Of a stretch of DNA of 64,000 bases, positions 46,595 through 57,540 are shown piece after piece. The stretch lies in contig NC_068970.1 in NCBI RefSeq assembly GCF_016808095.1, forward strand, positions 12,816,501 through 12,880,500, given 5' to 3'. How positions within the stretch are numbered: the first letter of the stretch is position 1; each line of letters opens with the position of its first letter. The translations under genes and the position numbers were made by a program. The stretch comes from Vigna angularis. Taxonomy: Eukaryota > Streptophyta > Magnoliopsida > Fabales > Fabaceae. The notes below the pieces were generated by a model. The model searched no databases. It saw only the letters and a program-made list of their open reading frames with translations, and was not told where the DNA came from.

Positions 46595-49008
46595 TGTGAC
46601 ATCCCAAAATATCATATTCACATATAATATAATAGGATTCAGCTATTACAATATGTGAAAGCAGTTAAGGGATGAAGATGACAATATTTGAATATTTATA
46701 CAGTCATCCAAAATTTAGAGGAAATTAAGACTTGAGTACAAGTTCTAAAAGTGCTCTAAAATGAAAGCTGACAAAATATTAAAAAGTCCTAAGTACTAGG
46801 GGCTGGATCTTCCTCAACTTCCAAAGCTTGCTCCACTGGCACATTCATTACCTACTGCTCACATCCAAAGGATTGGATGATCATCGCAAGAGGGAAGACA
46901 AACACATACAAACATACAGTGCAAGGGTGAGCTAGATTACAAAAGGAAGCAAGTTAATTAAGAGATTATCAAATTAAAAGAGACATACAAGAATGGCAAG
47001 CCTAGAAGAACATTTTAATTAAGTTATAAGTTGTGGTTTTATTAAGTGGTGTTAGACTTAGACTCGTCCGGACCCGGAATGAATATCGAGCTATGGCGGG
47101 TTATGCACTTGTGGTGGCCTCTACTGCTTTGCAAAGCCATTGCCAATGGGTTTCACCCTACCACACACAAGGTTAGTCTGTTATCACTCACCTTGGCCCA
47201 TATACAATGGAGACAACCAAGACTAGGACCCCTACTGCTCTTCACCACATGAACAAATCTTCTCTAAGTGAGATTGAATAGTCATTAGAGCTTTAAGGGA
47301 AACCCCCAAGACTGAGCTACCTATATTCATTCCAGAAACTTAACTTAAATCTCACCTAGAGATGATACTTAACTCTTTGAATCATAATTCATACCATACC
47401 AACTTCATTGACTTTAAATTCTCATTTTTATACATAAAGGTGTTATATTAATTTGGTTTCATACAAATCCTACATGATTAACTCATACAATACTAAAAAG
47501 AATCATACAATGCTAGAAATAAGTTACATATTTTCACAGAAACATCATTTATTACTACCAATTTATTTATCATATATAATTACCTATACTTAAGTAATTC
47601 AAATAGCTTGGAAACCCTCACCAATGGCTCCGGAAGGGTTAAAAACCCCAGAACGACCTAAAGAACGTCCAAAACGACACCCGGAACCCCCAAACTATCA
47701 AAAACAACAGCAACTGCAGAAAGCTGCGCCCAGCGCCATTTAGGGGCGCCCAGCGTGACTTTTCCTGCTGGAGACAGCAGGAAATGGCGCCCAGCGCCAG
47801 TTTTGTGGCGCCCAGCGTGACTTTCTGCTGGAAACAGCAGAAAATGGCGCCCAGCGCCATTTTTGTGGCGCCCAGCGTGAATTATGCAGATTATCTGCAT
47901 AATTGAGCAACTTTACCCCCTAAGTTTCGTTTTAGGCCTTTTGGTGGATTTCTAGCACTCCTAACTTGATCTATGTGATGAATCTAACTTATCTAATCAA
48001 CTCTAACACTTACTAAACCAAATCCCTAATCATTTAGCATCAATCTACACTTAAATTCCTCAATTTCATCAACTTATCTACCCAAATCTAATTCTACTAG
48101 TTAGATACTGTTTTTACCACTTTTAAGGCTTCTAATAAGTCACAATTGACTCAATCAAATTGTCCCCACTGTCCACTTACACCCTAGATCTCAATTACTC
48201 AAAAACACCCTCTCACTTCCTCTAAAATGGCCACAAAGTAACTCTAAGGCACTTGATTTCCTTTCCAAACAATACCATAACAGGTTTCAACATCAAAACA
48301 GTCCCAATCATGCATAATTCATCATACCAAGACTTCCCCAAACAATTCATAATCATCAATCATCAATTTACCCAACATACACAATTTCCATACATACATT
48401 TCAAACCAATACAACCAATTTCATGCCTCCAACAACATACAACTTCAAAATTATCATACATTCACAATACACAACTAAAATGGAAAGAAGAACTAGCTCC
48501 CCTTACCTCTAGTGCGTACGGCCAACTCAAGGAAGAATCCTAGACCACGTGCTTTGGACCCCAAAGTGTGAGAATCACCTATAAATCATCAATTGATGAT
48601 GGAGAACGAATTTTAGAACTAAGTTGAAGTTAGATTGTGGAAGGAAACGAAATGGGTTGCATGAAATAAGAAATCTCATGCTTGAAACCCTAGGGCAAAG
48701 GAGGAAAGAGGGTTTTCTTACCGGTTGGATGAAACGGAAAATCGATCGGTAGAAACGTAGCTCTTGGAGTCCTGAATGCTTAAGTAGCTTCAATTTGAGA
48801 AACAAACGGTTAGATTTTGAGATATGGTAGATGGAAGGTAGAGGAATGAAGAAAAGAAGGAGAAGGAGAGGAGTGTGTGTCTGGACGGTGGAGGAATGAG
48901 TGAGAATTTTGGAAGAGAGTGTTTTATAAAAATTTTATTTTTAAAACTTTACCCAATGCTTGGCTGCCACGTGTACGCACCTTTATGTTTTATTTTTCTC
49001 AGACTTTA
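46595..49008 (-). mobile_element. Ty3/gypsy-type LTR, minus orientation (outer end tentative)
   Basis: The inner end is certain: on the plus strand it starts TGTGACATCCCAAAAT next to the PBS. The outer end is placed at ...GACTTTACA (49008) because of a TG/CA-compatible border after an AT-rich, TATA-containing stretch, but no second LTR is present for comparison. It contains blocks shared with the LTRs at 54483 and 59930 (for example GATGATCATCGCAA and ACATACA-rich sequence). It also contains a GC-rich 61-bp repeat. Confidence 0.65.
47718..47882. repeat. GC-rich 61-bp tandem repeat in the LTR
   Basis: Nearly three units of GCGCCCAGCGCCA, then GGCGCCCAGCGTGACTTT, then a CTGCTGGA(A/G)ACAGCAG hairpin. 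Unit starts are at about 47726, 47786 and 47847. Open frames across it on the minus strand are by-products of the repeat. Confidence 0.92.
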
Positions 49009-49630
49009 CACTCATCATAATACATTTTTATTGCATGGATTATATGGTGTACAAAGAATATTGATAATATATACATTATTTTCTCTAAAAATTAAAAAGC
49101 TTTTAAATTTTTAATTTTACATTTTTTATCAAGAAAATGTTTCAAGCTTTTCGTAGTGTGTTCATGAGTACACAATAAAAAGGAATCCTTTAATAAATTC
49201 AATGGTGACTATTCTCGTAGGTAATGAATGCACTTCTTTTTCCTGACATTTTTAAGAAAATCACTTCAAACCATTTACTATTTCCAAATTTTAAAATGGT
49301 ATTCAAGAGTATTTTGCTTGAATTTATCTACATCTTAGAAAAAAAAAGTAATACTAATTATTATTTTAATTAGTAAAAGGTATGTTTATAGAAAGTACAT
49401 AAATTAAATTAAAATATATGAGATCATTTGAAAACACTTGTAATATATGGTTCTTAATTTTAGTATAAAACCACAGTAAAAAGAATAGTATATATTAGAT
49501 ATTTTTTCTAATACTAAAATATCTTTTAAAAGTTTATTGTCCAAAAACACTCATGTAGAGGTCATGGTGATATTCAAGCAACATATTTAAAAGTAGTAAG
49601 GTATTATTTGAAAATATAAGCTTAAAATAA

Positions 49631-49634
<4 letters not shown>
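49009..49634. other. AT-rich spacer
   Basis: No coding or element signature. Confidence 0.45.

Positions 49635-49692
<58 letters not shown>
49635..49692. repeat. (TA)n microsatellite
   Basis: About 29 TA dinucleotides without interruption. Confidence 0.98.
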
Positions 49693-49696
<4 letters not shown>

Positions 49697-49739
49697 AAAA
49701 TGTGAATGAACATACTTGTTGACATTTTCATTTATTAGA

Positions 49740-50870
49740 ATTAAGATTAGGGATGACAACAAGTTAGGTCGAGCATAGATAGTGTTTACTTACAATCCGA
49801 CCTACATGTAAAAAATTGTATCTCATTATTCATCTCAGTATCTGTCGGATACTCGCTTAAAAAAGTTTGCAAATTTTTTTCAATCCGTGGATACTCGTTT
49901 TTCAACAATTTGTGCATTACCAAGCCCAAATTTTGGCCTAAAACTCTATTATCCTTTCTTATTAAGAACTTACAAACCCTAGGGTCTTCACTTCAAAGAG
50001 AGCAGTCGTCTCCTCCTCCACTCGCGGTAGCTGACTCCACTCGCGGTAACTGACTGCCCTCCGTCCACCTAGTAGCGTCGTGCCCTCCTCTAGTTACCTG
50101 AGACTGTCGTCAACAATGTTGCCTACGTTGATCACAACATCTCACTCCTTCATTCTCCCGTTCACAGGCACTAGAGAAGCTTCGTTGCTCCATGGGACGT
50201 CCTTCCACCAGCATTATCCAAGCAGGTCGCCCTTCGCCAACCACTCACGTTGGACGTTAAACACACCACAGCACCACCTCTCGTCGTGCATGATATCCTT
50301 AGGAGCAAACTTTGTACCCTTTTCCTTATTGGTGACGACATGACCCTTAACCTTGGATTGAGCAAGGATTTTGTGGTCCTTATCCATTCGCAACTTCGTC
50401 ACCATGACCTTCAAAGTGTGAAAGTCGTCATTGACGGTGGAGTCGTTCACCTAGGGTTGAAATTCATTTTCTTTTCTCCTTTTGTGACAGCAATCTTAAT
50501 GAAAGGAGAATGCACGAAAAAAAGTGAGATTTAGGGTTTGCTATTTCTTTGACGGCAACTCGTCGCAGCTAACCAGATGGGAATGAATGAGGCAACACCT
50601 TTTTCCTTATTCTGATTTGAAGAAGAAAACCCTAAAAAGGAATTTGGGCTTACATTTATCCCACCATTCTCTCATCATGGAATTGTACTCTTCCTAATTC
50701 CAAACAACATGAACCGAAAAACTGTAAAATCTTAAAAATGATATATTTATATTTGTGTGAAAAATCATGATATAATACATTTATAACTTTTGTTATGTCA
50801 TTATAATTATATTTATATTTACTGATAATGCAATTATTGTAATAAATGAGTTATGTTAGCTACTTCCTAA
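49740..50870. other. Unassigned stretch with a GC-rich patch
   Basis: The patch 49980-50620 is GC-richer, and its opening (ACAAACCCTAGGGTCTTCAC) looks like a plant leader. Open frames of 78-94 codons exist on both strands (for example 50250-50534 plus and 50214-50450 minus). None shows a family I recognise. It may be a captured gene end. Confidence 0.3.
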
Positions 50871-50878
50871 AAGTATGA

Positions 50879-50880
50879 GT

Positions 50881-50909
<29 letters not shown>
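50879..50909. repeat. (TA)n microsatellite at the end of the LRR fragment
   Basis: About 15 TA dinucleotides. It marks the break in the resistance-gene fragment. Confidence 0.95.
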
Positions 50910-50914
<5 letters not shown>

Positions 50915-50934
50915 TAATTTGTTTTTTTTTTAAT

Positions 50935-51386
50935 TGGAGAGGGTGGTTTGCAAGTTCCATGAGATTCTTCTGTGCTTTCAACCCAATAGCCTCTGCAGAA
51001 CTTTCATCCAAGTTCCTGCAATTCCAGAACAAAAACCGTTTCTTGTTTTCCGTTAATTGTTCATCAGCGGTTGAAGGAAACGATACAGTCTTCAATGATT
51101 TGCATTCAATGGCTTTTAAAGTTTTAAGAGATGATGGAAGGTTTGACAGATTCCGAAGAGATTTGCATTTGCTGACTTGTAGAGTTTGAAGGGACGGAGG
51201 AAGCTCTGGTATTGTTTGAAGCTTGTTGCAATTGTTTATGTCTAGATGTTGCAGTTGAGTAAGATTGTTGAAGGAAGAAGGTAACATCTCAATGTCACTT
51301 CTTGTTAGATGCAGCGATTTAGTCTTGCATTGTTTGATAAAGTTGAATCTGCTCGTTATTTTAATTTTCTCTTGACTTATGCACAT
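50935..51386 (-). pseudogene. LRR fragment of a TIR-NBS-LRR-type resistance gene
   Basis: Reading minus: LHLTRSDIEMLPSSFNNLTQ, LQHLDINNCNKLQTIPELPP, SLQTLQVSKCKSLRNLSNLP, then FPSTADEQLTENKKRFLFWN, C, NLDESSAEAIGLKAQKNLME and LA. This matches the last LRRs and the FWNCxxLDExS...AIGLNAQxNLM block that ends the LRR exon of legume TNL proteins (intracellular immune receptors). TIR, NB-ARC and earlier LRRs are absent upstream. The coding sequence runs into an (A)n/(TA)n tract at its 3' end. It is an isolated fragment with no frame break inside about 150 codons, so it is fairly recent or short enough to have escaped stops. Confidence 0.88.
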
Positions 51387-51389
51387 AAT

Positions 51390-54300
51390 CCATAATCAAA
51401 AAGTTAAGAAAAAGGTTCTGTTTTTTCAACAACCATAAGCAAGGAGTACCCTTTCTTGCCTGACAAGGACTATTAGATCTCAGTTTCTTATTCTAGCCAC
51501 TAAATTGAGCCAAATCATTTCAATAATAAAAAAAGACACCTCAGATACAGGACAAATAACCTACCGTTTAGTAAAAATTTCAGAAACACTAGTCATAATT
51601 CAAATAAAAAGTTTTGTTTTGTACTTGAAAACAAACGTTTCACCCTGGTTAAGTGGTGCATTTCAAGTCTGGATGAGTTAAGCTAACCTAATAGTCAAAT
51701 GATAGATACATCAACTATGTCTTTTGGCCTGCTTGCTCCTCATTGGCTTTCAATTCTACAAAAATCAAAAACAAAATGGCATCTATTTATCTGTGTAAAA
51801 GATTGGTTCTTGGAATATAGCCTTATTAATTGTATCAACTTCTATTCCTAAAAAATTGACGTGTCAAAAATCAATGTCACCTCTGGCGTGTCCAGAGCCC
51901 TTTCATCCAACCTACTTCAGATTTATTAATTTATATGTATATGTATAAAACTTGTTTTTTTATTATCTTTCGATTTTATCTCTATCTATGTTAGTTTTAT
52001 AATAATATTAAGTTGTCCATGAATAATTGTTTCTGTTATATATTAATTAAATAACTATAAATTTATAGTATGAAATAGTTTAATTGTAAATCGATATTAT
52101 GTGACTTGTCTGGAAGCCTCTACACTAAAACAGAAAAGAAAAAGGGAGAAAAAGAAAATAGGTGAGAAGCTAAAGACAAAGAAATCATTATATAGATATA
52201 TTTAAAATTTTTTTCATTTATGTGACATTATTTTTACTTAATTTTTATTTTCTTTTTTTTGAAAAATTATAAAACTTTACATTTTTTTAAATTATTTTAT
52301 CTTTATATTTTATATCAAATGAACGTAAAAATGTATTATAGCGTTATTAGTTTATAAGATATTATTCAGAGATTATTACTTCGCCAAGTTTAATGCAACA
52401 GTAAGCGGATCTATCGCAATCAATCTTTTATGTAATATTCAATTTCGATCAGAAAGGGTGGTTTAAAAAATAAGTGCTAAAATGTTTAGAAATATACATA
52501 TTACAACTATCATTATATATAGTTATTTAGTTTTTTAAAATGATAGTTTCTTTTAATTCCTTTTCATTATATATATTTTTTTATTAAGTATTTTAAACTG
52601 TTTATAATTTTTTAGTTTATTTCCCCGCATTGTATCAAAATTTAATTCGGGGAAAGTTTTTGTCTAGTCTATTTTTTTTTTCATCTTTCTAGTTTTACAT
52701 ATGAGAATCTTAGTTTTCACAAGTTGAATTAACTGAAAAAACTGTTATTTCAATTGGTCATGTTTGTTATTTATGTTTTAGGTAATTACAAGATATAATT
52801 TAAAGTTTATGGAAGTTTTGAGACATTCTTAACTCTTTCCCTATTTTGAAGTGGACCTTGCTTCGAAAGGAAACAACTGTTATGTAAGATGAATTAAACC
52901 ACAATTTTAAAATTATTTTTTAAGTTAATTTTAATATTATTAAAATGTTTATTTACATATAATAGTGGTTAAATGGTGAGATTAGATTAAAATTACAACA
53001 ATCGATAATAATGTTATTAGTCAATTGAAGTGTTCTATAACCATATTTTGATTCATTGATTCTGTTGTCATTCTAATTGTAAAAACATATGCTTAAAACA
53101 TACTCAAATAACAAATTAGAAAATTGATTTTCTATTTGCATATTCTTATTTTTATGCATATACCATTTGAGTATTGATTGATCATTCAAATAACTATCAT
53201 AAAGTATTTATTGTACTTATAAAGTATTATCACTCAAACATCAATGAAAGCTTTTCTTTTAAGCTATAACTTAGAGTTTGAGTAATAAAGATATTACATT
53301 ATTTGTATCCTCTTAAAAGCTTTTCTTTTAACGTAATAAAAAATTATTATTATGTATGTTGTAAACTACAACCCCTCCCAATTAAAATTAAATATAATTA
53401 AAATTTATTCTTTTATGTTTAACCCAATTAAAATTTACTTTATTGATATTGTTAGTTGTAATACTATGCAACATTTACCTTCTTAAATGAATTTCAATAA
53501 AAAAAATAAAATATAATTCAAATTGATAAATGAAGTTTTAATTAAAACAAAATTCAAATTCAATTAAAAATAAAAGTTACTTTTTTCTACATCATTCACT
53601 TTCACTGAATTTAAATCCATTAAAATAAAATTCAATTAAAATAAAACACTCGTTTTTAGTTACGCTCTTAAAATTCTTAAGATTAAGATTACCAGATATT
53701 CACAAAGTTATTAATTTTATAAACTTAAAATTGACGAAGTATTATACAAGAATTAATTTTATTTTAATAATTTGTCATTTTTATTTAAAATGTAAAATCT
53801 ACATAAAGTTATAAGATTTTATAAATTTCTTACCATTTTAATCATGATCTCAATTTGTACCTGACATATTTAATGTAAAAAGTTCTGATAACTTTTGTTT
53901 GTATTTCAATAACAAAAATTTAAATAATTAAATATTGTAATTTTTTATACTTTATTTCAATAAAAATGATATTTGTTACCATTCTTTTCATTTATTTTTT
54001 AATTAATTCCAATTCTATTCCTTTTTCTTTTTCTTTTTTTTTTTGTTCTTCCTCTCCCTCTTCTTCTCTGTCCATATGAGACCACATGAGAATACATTTT
54101 ATCTTTTTCTTTTCTTCGCACTCTCACCATCGACACCGTACTTTCCTCTATCCTTCTTACATCGTCTCAGCCCTTTGTAAGTTCTCTCTTTCAATCTTTC
54201 ACTTCTTATATTATTTCTCATTTGGATTCATGATTCATCTTTATTTTACTTCCATCTCTCTCTTTCTCTCTAAATGTTGGGTTTCACGGGCAATATGCGG

Positions 54301-54480
54301 TTCTCCTTACCCTGTCACACATTTCGTTCATACACAATTCCTAATCAAAATTCGATGATTTAGGTCTACCCATCATCACTGAAACCTCAAAAATGTCTCT
54401 TGTAATCCCCTCATCCTCTGCAGTTCCTTTGCATTTTTCTAAATTGGAGATTAACAGTTTGAGTTCCTACCAAAAATTCG
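51390..54480. other. Very AT-rich stretch, no gene recognised
   Basis: Long runs of A and T without coding structure. A T/C-rich patch near 54030-54360 has a 90-codon frame with low-complexity Ser/Phe content that I do not accept as a gene. Confidence 0.5.
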
Positions 54481-54482
54481 TG

Positions 54483-56249
54483 TAACATCCCAATAAATAT
54501 ATAACAGAAGTTACTTTTCATTTTAGGAGTTAACATGAATAATAAGTGAGAACACCGAGGAGTAAGCATAAAAGTTACTAAATATACTTAACATTTAAAA
54601 CTGTAAAATCAGTAATATTGAATACAGCCTTTGCATAATAGACCGAACGGTCTGGAATACAGTTCATTGACCGCACGGCCACCATCAAAAGAAAACTTAA
54701 CGTAAAAGAAACTATCCTAAGGACCGGACGGTCCTGCATAACTCTCGGGCACGGCCTCCAAGGGTTGTTCTGCCTGCCCAGCATCCTCCAGAGTAGTCTC
54801 CAAGGTAACCTCCAAGGTATCCTCTGCTCACATTCAAAAGGATGATCATTGCAATGAAGGGAATAACCGGTCAGATACCGAACGGTAACACAGACAAAGA
54901 CAAAACAGATAAGGGTAAGCTTATGTAAATTTAATTAATCATTTCATCATGCAAGTAAACATACAAAACACAACCAATCAATCATACATACATACAAGTT
55001 CTATACATGCATACTAAGTTGATTAATTTATGACCGACTACTACGACACTGTCCGGACGGTATGAACCACGTAGCCCTGAAGTCCTTAGCACCCGATGTG
55101 GTGTAGTAGCTGCCACCCGAGGTTAGTCCTCCAACGATCATCTGTTCTTATGACCGCGGACCTCCTGCCATTCCCACACATGAGTAACCTTTCTCTACCT
55201 GAGAAAGCATCATCACGGAATATCAGGATCAGGACGACAAAGAGTCTGACCATGTTCATACTTTACCAATCATCACCAATTCATGGGACATTCCTCCATT
55301 GGAATTCCCTTACTCATCCAACTTCAATCATGGTTCATTATTACTTCCATACTTTAAAGATGTCAAGAAAAGGACCGGATTATCAACGATAGAACAAAAG
55401 ATGGAATGAGACAATGAGGCATGATCGAATGGTCCAACAAGAATTAAAACTGGATGCCACAGAACGTTTATAATAGTTGACTGGCCGATCTGGCAACAAA
55501 TAGAACTACCCATCAAAGACTTAACTCTAATAATGACCGGACGGTCTGATCAAAGAATAAGACTAAATAACAAAAGAATGTCAAATGGTTGGCTGAATAG
55601 CCCGAAAAGGAATAAGACCGTAACCCAAAGGATTGACTATAAGTGATAGTCATCCGGACGGTTTGGCAAAGAATGTTATAAAACGAGTACTAATCATGGT
55701 CGAAGGCTGGTCTATGACCGAACACTTCTCAAACCGAACGGACTAAGAAAGGAGAAACTCTTTGAAGAAGTAAAAGGACTTTAGTCAAACAAACCAGACG
55801 TTTTAAATAAACAATAGTTCACTAGACCATTCAGTCACTAAGTGACCGAACGGTTTCAAAAGAATGAATATCAAATTTGCATGTTTTTGTAGTTTGAGTG
55901 TCGGCTTAAGGCCGAACACTTGTAAGACGAACGCTTGGTTTATGACCAGTGCTCTTAAGTAATTTTCAATAATACATTAATTTAGATCAACTGAATTTAG
56001 AAACTCACTATGCCGAACAGTCTGAATAGACCGATCGGTAAAAGGGGAAGAATATCAGATTTGCATGTTTTTCAATTTAAGTGTCAGCCTAAGGCCGAAC
56101 ACTTGTAAGACCGAATGCTTGGTTTATGACCAGCGTTCTTAAGAAATTATCAACAATTCCTTAATGTAGATCAACTGAATTAGAAACTCACTATGCCGAA
56201 CAGTCTGAATAGACCGGTCGGTAAAAGGGGAAGACCGAACGGTCCTAAT
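54483..56249 (-). mobile_element. Ty3/gypsy-type LTR (minus orientation), PBS side lost
   Basis: On the plus strand it begins TGTAACATCCCAATAAAT, the usual LTR end of this family. No PBS lies next to it, so it is a solo or truncated LTR. It shares inverted blocks with 58400-59930 (for example the ACCTCGGGTTGCAGCTG-type block and GGCAGGAGGTC). It contains many GACCG(A/G)ACGGTC palindromes and a 184-bp direct duplication (55868 versus 56052). The right side breaks at a TA-rich tract. Confidence 0.7.
55868..56235. repeat. 184-bp tandem duplication in the LTR
   Basis: Two copies start ATATCA(A/G)ATTTGCATG and end near CGGTAAAAGGGGAAGA, with about 90% similarity by eye. Confidence 0.88.
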
Positions 56250-56331
56250 GTATATATATATATACATATGTATATATATATATATATATATGTACATATG
56301 TATATATATATATATATGTATGTATACATAT

Positions 56332-56363
<32 letters not shown>
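56250..56363. repeat. TA/TATG/CATA compound microsatellite
   Basis: Runs of TATATA interrupted by ACATATG, GTACATATG, GTATACA and ACACACA. Tyr-Ile open frames across it are artefacts. Confidence 0.96.
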
Positions 56364-56365
56364 GG

Positions 56366-57540
56366 GTTTATTAACGCGCGTACATCTGTTTTTTAGTTGG
56401 TACGTTTTAACAATGTATATCGGATTATAATAGACAAAAATACCCTCAGATATTATGGATTCTAAGTTTTAAAGTCAATGATATTTAAATAATTTTCATT
56501 CTCAAAACTAAAAAAAAAAACCTCCAAACCTTTATTCACCTCTCTCATTCCTCTCAATCCTTTCTCTTTCGTCTCTCTCACTCCAATCTTTTCTCTGTCA
56601 TCTTTACTGTAGCCCCAATTAAAACAAATCAGAAACATTGGATGTTATGCAATTTCTTACAAAAAAATAATTTTATAATGAGTTTTCATTTTATAATTTT
56701 TGTCTTATCTAATTTTCACAAACATAATGACATATGAAGGAATTGGTAATTCGTCTGGAAAAAATCAGAAACACTTGCTATTAAACAATTTCTTACAAAA
56801 AATGATTTTATAATGAGTTTTCATTTTATAATTTTTGTCTTATCTATATATATATATATATATAACAATTTACACACGAATTAGTAATTCATACGATAAT
56901 TTTCATAAATCTCACACTCTTTTGCATATCATATAATATTTTAAGATAATATATATTAATCACAGAAAGTGGCATGGAGAGATTATTAAATTCCTGATTG
57001 AAAAAACGTTAACTGTTTGATAAAGCTGATTTATTATTCATTGAAATGACTTCTAACATTTAATTCGGGGATTATTTTATTATGGACTAAAATAACTTAT
57101 TACTTATTTAAGAGTTTGTTTAATTGTTAACTCAGGAAGTTGTTTTATTACTCCATAAATAACATTCACTACTTAAAAAATAGTTATTAAAAGTGATAGA
57201 TAAGAACAAAACCATTCTTCCTTAAAAAAATATTATAATATAGGAAACATGTAATATTTTACAATTAAAGTTTTTTAATTTTAAAATAGTGCACGTTTTA
57301 TTTAGAAAATTATTGCATTACTCAACAGATAGCATGCACAATTTGATCAAGTTTTTCTTTTGTTTTTAATTGCGGATGATTCAAATAAATTGATGTGAGT
57401 TTATAAAAAGAGACGACAAATAAACTTATATAAAATCCCTGAAATACTTGAAAGGAGGCACATATGTCTCCAATAAAAGAGAATGAACATTTTATAGAAC
57501 ATTTCAAACCGTAACTCATTTTATTTTTTCAGAATCTGTA
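56366..57540. other. AT-rich stretch, no gene recognised
   Basis: Contains a duplicated word (TTTTATAATGAGTTTTCATTTTATAATTTTTGTCTTATCT as two copies, about 56670-56715 and 56805-56845) and a short TA tract. No coding signal. The true 5' edge of the following LTR may lie in here. Confidence 0.45.

Noticed and set aside
47639..47900. Minus-strand frames of 73 and 80 codons
   Set aside because: They are translations of the 61-bp GC-rich repeat in two frames.
54086..54358. 90-codon plus-strand frame starting near a CT-rich patch
   Set aside because: Low-complexity Ser/Phe/His composition with no domain and no splice or leader support.
56139..56430. Tyr-Ile-rich open frames on both strands
   Set aside because: They are translations of a TA/CA microsatellite.
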